Assembly (NCBI GenBank): GCA_963921825.1
Contig: OY997596.1
Span: 6,143,001-6,207,000 of the forward strand
Direction of reading: 5' to 3'
Length of the DNA stretch: 64,000 nt
Origin: Erodium maritimum
Taxonomy: Eukaryota > Streptophyta > Magnoliopsida > Geraniales > Geraniaceae
Below are positions 1 through 9,605 of the stretch, one piece after another (the stretch's first letter is position 1; the number at the start of each line of letters is the position of its first letter). The position numbers and the translations under genes are program-made. Below the pieces are notes generated by a model. It was not told the DNA's origin, made no database searches, and saw only the letters and a program-made list of their open reading frames with translations.

Positions 1-1255
1 CCGTGACCTCAGACGGCACTACTGGTGGCGCGGCATGAGGAGAGCAGTCGCAGAGTTTGTGTCGAGATGCCTTGTCTGTCAGCAGGTGAAGGCAGAGCAT
101 CAGTGTCCCGCGGGATTGTTACAGCCACTACCGATTGCTCAGTGGAAATGGGAACACATTACGATGGACTTCGTGTGTGGACTACCGAGATCACCAAGGG
201 GAAACGACGCCGTGTGGGTGGTGGTTGACCGGCTGACCAAGTCGGCCCACTTTCTAGCTATGAGGATGACAGACCCGGTCGACAAGTTGAGCAGTTTGTA
301 TATCCAGGAGATAGTGCGCCTCCACGGGGTCCCGGTGTCGATAGTGTCTAACAGGGATCCCCGCTTCACGTCCAGGTTCTGGCCAAGTCTACAGAAGGCA
401 TTGGGACAGAGGTCCTACTCAGCACAGCACATCATCCTCAGACATACGGTTAGTCTGAGCGTACCATTCAGATCTTGGAGGACATGCTGCGAGCATGTGT
501 GCTGGATTTCAGGGGATCTTGGGAGACCCACCTGCCATTGGCCGAGTTCGCCTACAACAACAGCTTCCAGGCCAGTATCGGGATGGCACCATTCGAAGCG
601 TTGTATGGTAGGTCGTGTCGATCACCAATATGTTGGGCAGAGGTGGGGGACAAGAGTCTGCTGGGGCCAGATCTTGTTAAAGAGACGACGGAGAAGGTCG
701 CATTGATCCGCGATCGGTTGAGGACCGCGCAGAGCCGGCAGAAGAGTTATGCAGACAGGCGACGTCGACCTCTTGAGTTTGCAGTCGGGGATCACGTGTT
801 CCTGAAGGTGAGCCCGAGGAAGGGGCTGGTGCGGTTCAGGCGCAGCGGGGGAAAGTTGGCTCCAAGGTACATAGGCCCGTTCCAGATCTTAGACAGAGTA
901 GGAGCCGTGGCTTATCGTCTGGCGTTGCCACCGCAGCTTGGGAGAGTACATAACGTCTTCCACGTATCCCAGTTGGGGCAGTACAACGCAGACCCCTCCC
1001 ACGTCATCGAGTGGACTGATATCGAGGTGGCTGATGATGTCTCCTATGAGGAGCAGCCGGTTCGGATCATGGATACACGGCAGCAGATTCTGCGGGGAGG
1101 CAAGATTATACGCTTGGTCCGAGTGCAGTGGAAGCATCACGGGGCTGAGTCGACGTGGGAACGCGAGGACGAGGTTCGCGCGAAGTATCCCGGCCTGTTC
1201 GACTCCCGAGGTACGTCTTTTTTAAATTTCGCGGACGAAATTCTTTTAAGGGGGG
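1..1255 (+). pseudogene. 3' end of pol of the upstream Ty3/gypsy copy (integrase to chromodomain)
   Basis: The window opens inside the integrase of a Ty3/gypsy polyprotein. Visible in order are the zinc-binding HHCC half (CLVCQQ), the catalytic core (MDFVCGLP, then [14 protein letters not shown]), the GPY/F-type C-terminal part ([11 protein letters not shown]) and a terminal chromodomain ([15 protein letters not shown]). The sequence matches 8289-9543 base for base as far as I can compare. The core is broken three ways: the second catalytic Asp of the SDRD motif reads AAC (Asn) at 350-352, the frame shifts near 402-414, and a TAG stands at 451-453. The reading frame then runs through the polypurine tract into the LTR and stops at 1317. 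It is a dead gene. Lineage is chromovirus, probably Tekay/Del by the chromodomain; that lineage call is by memory of the family. Confidence 0.9.
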
Positions 1256-2985
1256 TAGACGGTAATAACCACTTCTGGTCAACGTCAGTCAAACCTGCGA
1301 AAAACAGAAAAATTTAAAAATTTTGAGACAAACACTTAACTTAACCTAAATTGACCCCGAGGGTCATACCGGACTTAAGTTGACCCCGTTATCGACCAAA
1401 ATGAGTTCCAGGGGACTCAGGGCAACTTCCTGATCAATTTGGGAAATGTTGACTTTTCGCTGGAAAAGTCAACCGGGCGACGTTTTGGTCCATTCGAGGA
1501 CCGTTTGGGATCCAAAACGCTTAACCGTCGTCGCAGCGGTCTTAGTTGAGCCGTTTCCTTGTAGCCCGTCAAGTTTCGTAAATTCTTGGAAAAAGTGCCC
1601 GTTCGGGGCCCGAAACGTCCGATTTTCGCGAAACTGATTGGAAAATATCAACTAGATATTCTTCAAAATGTGTGGGACCCACCTTGACACATGTCAACTA
1701 CTTGGTGGTGTTAGTTTTGGGGGGAAATGGGTGGATGAGAGGGTTGGCCGAACATAGGGTAAAGGGGAGGGGGTTTTGGGAGTTAGTGTTAGTTGTTTTA
1801 AAATTTAGAAAGAAGAAGAGAGGTTTTAGAGAGAGAAGAAGAAGGAGAAGAAGAGAGAAGAAAGGAAGTGGAGTTAGGGTTTGATTTTCAACCCTTGGAT
1901 CGATTCAAAGCAAGGAGCAAATCTCTTCCCCTCGTCTTCCTCTCGAGTAAGCACTAAGGTGTTGGGGACGTTTTAGAGGTGTTTGGGGGTGTAAGGGCAC
2001 GTTTTCCGGTGACCGGAGGCTCGGGAGGAGCTCCGTCCACCGTGGGTGGTGGCCGTCCGGCCATGAGGTGGCTGGCCGGAGCTGGCAGCAGCCACCACAT
2101 GGTGGACGACCCCCCCTCAAACCCTAGGGTCTCGGCCAAGTGGTTGGGGTGGGGCCCACGTGCTCGGTTGCTCGGGTTTTAATGTTCGGGTGGTTTAAAA
2201 CGTCCCCCGGACCACTTATTCCTAATCGAATCGAAATTTGGAATGAATTTGGAGAAGTTGTAATTAACGGGTTTTGGGAAACTTTAAACGTTAATTAATT
2301 GACTTAGAAGTCGGAATTCAATTCCGTCAAGTGCGTTGGGTTCCTTGAAATATTCTAAGACCGTAGAAACGAAAACGGGGGCTTTTGGAGCCTCGGAAGG
2401 CAATTAACCAAAACCGGGCAGATTCGCCATGTCGGGCGAATCTGGCCTTTACGGATCCTTTATCGACAATCTCGAGTAATTGGGGAGTTTGGGAGTGATC
2501 GGCATTGTTGGGGTTACGTTTGGGCGTTAAGTATGTTAATTTTCGGTTTATTCGTACTAGTTTAAAAGTACTTTGAATTTGTGTTCTGTTAGATCGTGCT
2601 ACGGACCGAGGCAAAGGGAAGCTCGGCGAGTGACTGGGTGTACTTCGGGTGTTGTTGGAGCGCTTTTGGTTTTATATACGAGGTAGGGAAAAGTAGTCGG
2701 ATCTCGGCCCTGATTAGGGAAAGTTAATAGTAGAATTGCATGTGACACCGGGGTGTCGTGGGTTGAGTAGAATTATTTAAATATTAGAAAAGCATGATAC
2801 GGGATTGTAGCGTTTAAGAGAAAGGCATGTGACACTTAGTAGTGTCGTAGGAACAGAGAACTTAGCGATAATTGAATTACTGGAGGCATATGACCATGCC
2901 CAGAGGTTGTTTGTGAAACTAGTGATCTTAGGACTGTTGGAGGCATCGAGTATGCCGGAGGTTGTTGTGCGTTTTTAATTGTTGA

Positions 2986-3165
2986 GTTTGGGTGGCCCTG
3001 AGAGCCCGTATTATTTACTGTCGAGTTGGGTGGCCTTGAGAGCCCGTATTATTTACTGTCGAGTTGGGTGGCCTTGAGAGCCCGTATTATTTACTGTTGA
3101 GTTGGGTGGCCTTGAGAGCCCGTATTATTTACTGTTGAGTTGGGTGGCCTTGAGAGCCCGTGTAT
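2986..3165 (+). repeat. 38-bp tandem repeat in the gypsy LTR
   Basis: About five units built on GGGTGGCCTTGAGAGCCCGT followed by ATTATTTACTG. The right LTR carries the same array plus two extra, more degenerate units (11274-11530), an 81-bp difference of the kind made by slippage or unequal exchange. Identity between the two LTRs ends within this array. Confidence 0.9.
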
Positions 3166-3337
3166 TTATGGTTGTGTCTTGGGAGGCCATGATGGCCCGT
3201 GGGGATGTTGAACCCGAGTCTTGACTTTTGAGGTGTCTTGAATGGCCCTAAGTGCCTGTTTGTTGAACTTGCTTGTGTTTGTGGTCGTGTTTTGCCCGAT
3301 CCGACTGTGTGTCGGGGAGTGGTGTGGATTTTGGCAG

Positions 3338-3556
3338 GTTGCGAGCATTCTTTGGCTGGCCTGACCAAACTCGATCCTCGGCAGGTTCTGAGCATTCTTC
3401 GGCTAGCCTGTTCCGTGTCCGGATTCCGAGAGGTTATGAGCATTCTTCGGCTAGCTTGATCCGTGACCGGGTCCCGGCAGGTTACGAGCATTCTTCGGCT
3501 GGCCTGACCGCGTACGAGGCTCGGCAGGTTCTGAGCATTCTTCGGCTAGCCTGATC
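3338..3556 (+). repeat. ~48-bp tandem repeat in the gypsy LTR
   Basis: Five imperfect units with the core GAGCATTCTTCGGCTAGCCT, preceded by CAGGTT. The same array is at about 11700-11920 in the right LTR, same copy number, with scattered substitutions. Confidence 0.9.
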
Positions 3557-4070
3557 CGTGTTCTTGTCTTTGGGAAGGTCATTGTTGGCTGTGTTGTCTT
3601 ACTTTGTGAGTTTGAGGTTGAGTTTGTTGTGGAAGGTAACGGGTTGTGGTTAGGTTGAGTACTTGAGTTGGTGTTGGTTTTGGTGTTGGTTTTGGTGTTG
3701 GTTTTGGTGTTGGTTTTAGCGTTGGTGTTACTGGCTTTATCTACTAATTATGCCATAGTCAGTCTGGTATCCGTGGAGCTGAGCGAACGCTCACCCCTAG
3801 CTGCTTTTCCTACAGGTACTGATCACTGGACGGACTAGGTTAGCTCTTGAAGCTGGTGGAGCTTGGAGCGGAGTCTGGTCTTTATTTTGTTGAGTCTAGT
3901 GACAGATATTGTACCCTGTCCGCTTGTTGGGACGTTTTTGTATTGTAAATACTATTATTTTGAGAAGTAAATGGAAATGTCAAAGCTTTTATTCAAAACA
4001 GGTTCAAGTGCTTTTATGTTTTAAAATGTTCGCGTCCCGAGTTCGGTTCTCTGAAATTGGGGCGTGACAG

Positions 4071-4085
4071 CTTGGTATTAGAGCT
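4071..4085 (+). other. Primer-binding site (tRNA-iMet type)
   Basis: CTTGGTATTAGAGCTC lies two bases after the LTR end. Plant initiator-Met primer sites usually read TGGTATCAGAGC, so this has one C-to-T change. It fixes the direction of the element as plus and the LTR end at 4069. Confidence 0.85.
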
Positions 4086-4695
4086 CGAGGTTTCAAACCT
4101 CGGACTGTCCGTCACTTAGGGGGGGAGAGTCGAGTCAGTGTAGACCCGTCATGACTTGAGTCTTGTTTGTGTTGTGCGTATGTTACAGTATTTTGTCGCT
4201 GGCATACTGTTTGTGTGTGGTTGCGTGAACGGTTTTTAAACTGTCACGGGTCGACTCAGGAGCGCTCCTGTAGTCGGACGTGACGGTGTTGATGTCAAGT
4301 CGGTACAACGTAGTTCGGGGACGCCTGGACCGGGTTGTAACTACGTGATGTCAAGGAATGAAGTCTTAAAATGAAAGGGGAAGGTTTTAAAATTGTTGGC
4401 CCTGTTGGCATGTCTTGAACTTGATTGGCTCTGTGGGCGTGTGTTTGATTTTGGTTGGCCCGGTGGGTAAGGTTCGACTCTGGTTGGTTTGTCGTCGCTT
4501 GTGTGGTGTATGTCGGTGTGGTCTCGTATACTAATACTATATATAAAGTATGTTTAGCTTGAGCGGTGTGGCGCTTTAGTGATAAGCACGCTAGTGTAAG
4601 CTTAGACCGGGTGAACGTTAGTGTTTTTGAACTATCGTCTTTATTTGAGTTCGCAAAATGAACGTTTGCGTGTATCCGTGCAGAGGATACTGATT

Positions 4696-6075
4696 ATGGC
4701 TCGCGGAAGGCGCGGACGAGCATCAGGAACACGGAGCCAGGCACCCACGCGAGGCCGGCGGGGGCGGTCGGCAGGGGCACCAGGGAGGGTGCCAACCGTC
4801 GAGCCCACCGACTACGCGGAGGCACAGGGCACTCCCGTCGGAGAAGACGGGAGAAGTGATGCGGGGCCATCTGCAGGCACCCCCATTGTTCCGCCAGTCG
4901 CGTACCCTCCAGTGATGACTGCCCTGGATGAGCTTACCAGGACCGTTCAGAGTTTGGTGGCGGTCATCGCCAGCCGAGAGTCGGCTTCGCCAGCACCAGA
5001 GGCAGCCGCAGTCCCGGTGAGGGCCGCTCAGACAGAGGATCTTACCTCCCGAGCGCTACTAGATTTCCTGAAGCTCGGGATACCTGTTTTTGTCGGGGAG
5101 CCGAATCCCGACCTAGCCGAGCGATGGATAGAGCATGTCACACGAGACCTGGACACATCGGGTGTCGAGGATGGCCGTCGGAGAGTGTCCTTCGCGGCCC
5201 ATCAGTTGAGAAACAGCGCCTACCACTGGTGGGGGCGGGTGAAGGACACAGTCGGATACGACTACAGCGTATTCCAGGAGGTATTCATGGCACAGTACTT
5301 TCCCGAGTCGGCTCGGCTGGAGCGACATTGGCAGTTCTTAGACCTGGAGCAGGGAGGGATGACGGTAGGAGAGTACGAGGCCAGATTCACAGCCTTGGCC
5401 AGATTCGCGCCTGAGATGGTGACGAGCGAGACGAACCGTTGCCTGCGGTTCCAGGACTGACTGAGGTTGGGCATCCGGAACCAGGTTCTCGCCTTGAGGA
5501 TACGGAAGTATACCGACCTCGTGGACACTGCGGCTACAGTGGAGCAGGGCGCCCGGGATGCAGCCAGGGGCCGTGAGGTCCGACCTCGGCCGATCAGTTG
5601 GACAGGGCCGTCAGACTCACGAGACTCGCGGAGGCAGAGGACCGCGGGATCCTTCCGACCACCGCCTCATCAGAGTGGATCGAGACAGCAGGGGTCAGTA
5701 GCATCGGTAGGGCCAGCCGTCTCAGAGAGGGGACCGACATGTTATCTCTACGGGGAGACAGGTCACTTGCAGCGAGGGTGCAGAGCGAGAATTGGGCACA
5801 CGGCACCACCATCGACCAGCCGGACAGGCCAGAGCTCGGGGTCGAGAGCCGACGAGGCCAGGTGTTTCCGGTGCGGCCGGATGGGACACACTATGGCATG
5901 GTGCCGCGAGCAGTTGGGAGAGACTTCAGCGCAGCGACCGCAGCAGTCGCGGACAGTACAGTCGCCCAGGGGTCGCCCTCGACAGAGTCAGCAGTCGAGG
6001 CCGTCACGGCCGTCCACGAGCGCACCGATTCCGAGACAGCAGCAGAGTCACGGGTATCCAGTAGCCAGTGCGTAG
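4696..6075 (+). pseudogene. gag of the gypsy element, one internal stop
   Basis: I chose the ATG at 4696, which begins a basic, Arg/Gly-rich N-terminus typical of gag in this group. The capsid region contains GEPNPDLAERWIEH and SAYHWWGRV. The frame is interrupted by TGA at 5458-5460 and continues in the same frame from 5461. Two CCHC zinc knuckles follow: the first (5740-5781) has its second Cys changed to Tyr (TAC, 5749-5751), the second (CFRCGRMGHTMAWC) is complete. A Gln/Ser/Pro/Arg-rich tail ends at a TAG at 6073-6075, where the frame is lost before protease. Gag would package element RNA; this copy could not make full-length Gag. Confidence 0.85.
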
Positions 6076-6081
6076 GGTTAG

Positions 6082-9000
6082 AGGCAGCAGGCCTCGCAGG
6101 GGAGAGTATATGCAGTCACCGACTCCAGAGCCCCGGGACCTAGCACGTACCGTGAGACCATCCAGGGTACGTGTTTATTGTATCATTTATGGGCTTTATT
6201 CTTGTTTGATACCGGGGCGTCACACTCTTTTATTTCGTCAGGTTGTGCTGAGAGGTTGGGGTTGAGCTTAGAGCCGTTGAGTCCACCCCTATGCCTGGAC
6301 ACCCCAGTTGGGGGTGGTGCATCGTTGACTAGAGTATGTCGTGCCTGCGAGATTAGAGTCGCAGACTGTCCTTGTCCTGGTGATCTTCTCGTGTTGGGGA
6401 TGACTACCTTTGATGTTATCTTGGGTATGGATTGGCTGTCGAGGTACCGAGCCAACATCGACTGCTACAGACGACGAGTGACAGTGACAGTGGGCGGTAC
6501 GAAGGTGACGTGTGTGCTGGGGAGCAAGAGTGGGGTCCTCCTGTCGGCGTTGTCCGCAGAGGAGGAAGTACCGGCTGTGCATAGCCGGGAATTACCGAGA
6601 GTAGTATGCGAGTTTCCCGAGGTCTTTCCTGAGGAGTTGAGCGGGTTTCCACCAGTTCGTGAGGTGGAGTTCGGGATTGACCTAGTGCCGGGAACGGCGG
6701 CGATATCGATGGCGCCGTACAGGTTTGCGCCGGCAGAGTTGACTGAGCTGAAGCGTCAGCTAGAGGAACTTCAGCAGAAGGGGTTTATCCGTCCGAGTGC
6801 ATCGCCGTGGGGAGCACCAGCACTCTTCGTGAAGAAGAAGAAGAGTGGAGAGCTACGGATGTGCATAGATTACCGGAAGCTGAACCGGGTTACGGTGAAG
6901 AACCGATACCCGATGCCGAGGATCGATGACTTGTTCGACCAGTTGAGAGGGGCGACCCACTTCTCGAAGATCGATCTGCGATCCGGTTATTATCAGTTGC
7001 GAGTCCGTGAGGGGGACGTCGCAAAGACTGCATTCCGGACACGCTATGGGCACTACGAGTTCCTGGTGATGCCATTCGGACTGACGAACGCGCCAGCAGC
7101 GTTCATGGACCTGATGAACAGCATCTTCCGGCCGTACCTAGATCAGTTTGTGGTGGTATTCGTGGACGGCATCCTGATATATTCGCAGAACGAGGCGGCG
7201 CATAAGGCACATCTAAGGGCTGTTCTGACACTACTGCGCAAGCATCAGCTATATGTCAACCGGGAGAAGTGTGAGTTCTGGCTATCTGAGGTGAGGTTCC
7301 TCGGCCACATCGTATCCCGTGACGGTATCCTGGTCGATCCGTCGAAGATCGACGCGGTCTCGAAGTGGGCACGGCCCACGAGTGTTTTCGAGATCCGTAG
7401 CTTTCTGGGATTGGCAGGCTACTATAGGCGATTTGTCCAGGATTTTGCACGACTAGCCGCACCGATGACTCTGTTGACGCGCAAGGGTGTTGGGTTCGTG
7501 TGGACAGATGACTGTGAGCGTGCGTTTGCGGAGTTGAAGACTCGACTGACTACAGCTCCAGTGTTAGTGGTGCCCGAGCGAGGGATTGGCTATGATGTTT
7601 ACTGTGATGCGTCCGGAGAGGGACTGGGTTGCATGCTGATGCAGTCGGGCAGAGTTGTGGCTTATGGCTCCAGGCAGTTGAAGATACACGAGCGCAACTA
7701 TCCCACCCACGACTTGGAGCTAGCAGCAGTCGTGTTTGCGTTAAAGAGCTGGCGATATTATCTGTACGGCGAGGGGTTTCAGGTGTTCTCGGATCACAAG
7801 AGCCTCAAGTACATATTTTCCCAGCGAGACCTGAACACGCGTCAGCGACGGTGGATGGAACTACTCGAGGAGTACGACTTCGAGCTACACTACCACCCAG
7901 GCAAGGCGAACGTTGTCGCCGACGCCTTGAGTAGGAAGTCGGCTCCGAGCCTCGCCAGCATATCTGTCCGAGAGTGGGGCATGATGGGGGAGCTGAGCAC
8001 ATTCGGGCTTGAGCTAGAGGAGGTTACTGGCGGTGTTGCCATGTGCTCACTAGTGGCTCAGCCTTCACTGCTTGCCCAAGTGTTGGAGGCGCAGACGGAG
8101 GACGTCGAAGCATCAGAGATCCGTGAGAGAGTCGTCAGGGGTGACAAGGTGGTGGGCTGGCAGGACAGTACTGATTGGGGACTACGGTACCGCGGGGGGC
8201 TGTTCGTACCGATTAACTGTAGAGACGCCGTGTTACGAGAGGCACACCATTCGCGTCTCACAGTGCATCCGGGGGGCACCAAGATGTACCGTGACCTCAG
8301 ACGGCACTACTGGTGGCGCGGCATGAGGAGAGCAGTCGCAGAGTTTGTGTCGAGATGCCTTGTCTGTCAGCAGGTGAAGGCAGAGCATCAGTGTCCCGCG
8401 GGATTGTTACAGCCACTACCGATTGCTCAGTGGAAATGGGAACACATTACGATGGACTTCGTGTGTGGACTACCGAGATCACCAAGGGGAAACGACGCCG
8501 TGTGGGTGGTGGTTGACCGGCTGACCAAGTCGGCCCACTTTCTAGCTATGAGGATGACAGACCCGGTCGACAAGTTGAGCAGTTTGTATATCCAGGAGAT
8601 AGTGCGCCTCCACGGGGTCCCGGTGTCGATAGTGTCTAACAGGGATCCCCGCTTCACGTCCAGGTTCTGGCCAAGTCTACAGAAGGCATTGGGACAGAGG
8701 TCCTACTCAGCACAGCACATCATCCTCAGACATACGGTTAGTCTGAGCGTACCATTCAGATCTTGGAGGACATGCTGCGAGCATGTGTGCTGGATTTCAG
8801 GGGATCTTGGGAGACCCACCTGCCATTGGCCGAGTTCGCCTACAACAACAGCTTCCAGGCCAGTATCGGGATGGCACCATTCGAAGCGTTGTATGGTAGG
8901 TCGTGTCGATCACCAATATGTTGGGCAGAGGTGGGGGACAAGAGTCTGCTGGGGCCAGATCTTGTTAAAGAGACGACGGAGAAGGTCGCATTGATCCGCG

Positions 9001-9605
9001 ATCGGTTGAGGACCGCGCAGAGCCGGCAGAAGAGTTATGCAGACAGGCGACGTCGACCTCTTGAGTTTGCAGTCGGGGATCACGTGTTCCTGAAGGTGAG
9101 CCCGAGGAAGGGGCTGGTGCGGTTCAGGCGCAGCGGGGGAAAGTTGGCTCCAAGGTACATAGGCCCGTTCCAGATCTTAGACAGAGTAGGAGCCGTGGCT
9201 TATCGTCTGGCGTTGCCACCGCAGCTTGGGAGAGTACATAACGTCTTCCACGTATCCCAGTTGGGGCAGTACAACGCAGACCCCTCCCACGTCATCGAGT
9301 GGACTGATATCGAGGTGGCTGATGATGTCTCCTATGAGGAGCAGCCGGTTCGGATCATGGATACACGGCAGCAGATTCTGCGGGGAGGCAAGATTATACG
9401 CTTGGTCCGAGTGCAGTGGAAGCATCACGGGGCTGAGTCGACGTGGGAACGCGAGGACGAGGTTCGCGCGAAGTATCCCGGCCTGTTCGACTCCCGAGGT
9501 ACGTCTTTTTTAAATTTCGCGGACGAAATTCTTTTAAGGGGGGTAGACGGTAATAACCACTTCTGGTCAACGTCAGTCAAACCTGCGAAAAACAGAAAAA
9601 TTTAA
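6082..9605 (+). pseudogene. pol of the gypsy element (PR-RT-RH-IN-chromodomain), inactivated
   Basis: Protease: FDTGASHSF at about 6205. Reverse transcriptase: open from 6178, with [17 protein letters not shown] and [12 protein letters not shown]; the catalytic box reads FVDG, the second Asp replaced by Gly (GGC, 7168-7170). RNase [14 protein letters not shown] near 7590. Integrase: HHCC zinc part at 8240-8375, core Asp at MDFVCGLP, second core Asp mutated to Asn (AAC, 8638-8640). A frameshift near 8690-8702 and a TAG at 8739-8741 precede a second open frame from 8763 that holds the end of integrase and the chromodomain and stops at 9605, inside the LTR. The protease frame is shifted relative to gag, so a change near 6060-6085 separates them. 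Protein-level inactivation is therefore multiple and certain. Confidence 0.92.
9530..9543 (+). other. Polypurine tract of the gypsy element
   Basis: CTTTTAAGGGGGG just before the right LTR, the plus-strand primer of reverse transcription. The same tract is at 1242-1255 before the middle LTR. Confidence 0.85.

Larger units (their letters stand above)
1256..4069 (+). mobile_element. LTR shared between two gypsy copies (hybrid middle LTR)
   Basis: About 2.8 kb. The left edge follows a polypurine tract (TTTTAAGGGGGG, 1244-1255); the right edge is GGGGCGTGACA, directly followed by a tRNA-iMet primer site. It holds purine-rich runs near 1805-1870, a 38-bp tandem array (2986-3165), a 48-bp array (3338-3556) and a 12-bp TTGGTGTTGGTT-type array near 3665-3720. 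Positions 1256-3161 are identical to 9544-11449 of the right LTR. From 3162 on I count 15 substitutions and three indels over about 908 bp. It belongs both to the truncated upstream copy (as 3' LTR) and to the downstream copy (as 5' LTR). Exact first base is uncertain by a few nucleotides because it lacks a clean TG start. Confidence 0.85.
4070..9543 (+). mobile_element. Internal region of the complete Ty3/gypsy chromovirus copy
   Basis: About 5.47 kb in the order leader (4070-4695), gag, protease, reverse transcriptase, RNase H, integrase, chromodomain, polypurine tract. Integrase after RNase H places it in Ty3/gypsy; the C-terminal chromodomain makes it a chromovirus. Chromodomains of this group are thought to steer integration to heterochromatin. 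The copy is non-functional (see gag and pol). The leader is 626 bp, non-coding in appearance. Confidence 0.95.

Noticed and set aside
2986..3556. Regularly spaced repeats resembling a CRISPR array
   Set aside because: Units are contiguous tandem repeats without unique spacers, inside an LTR of a plant retrotransposon.
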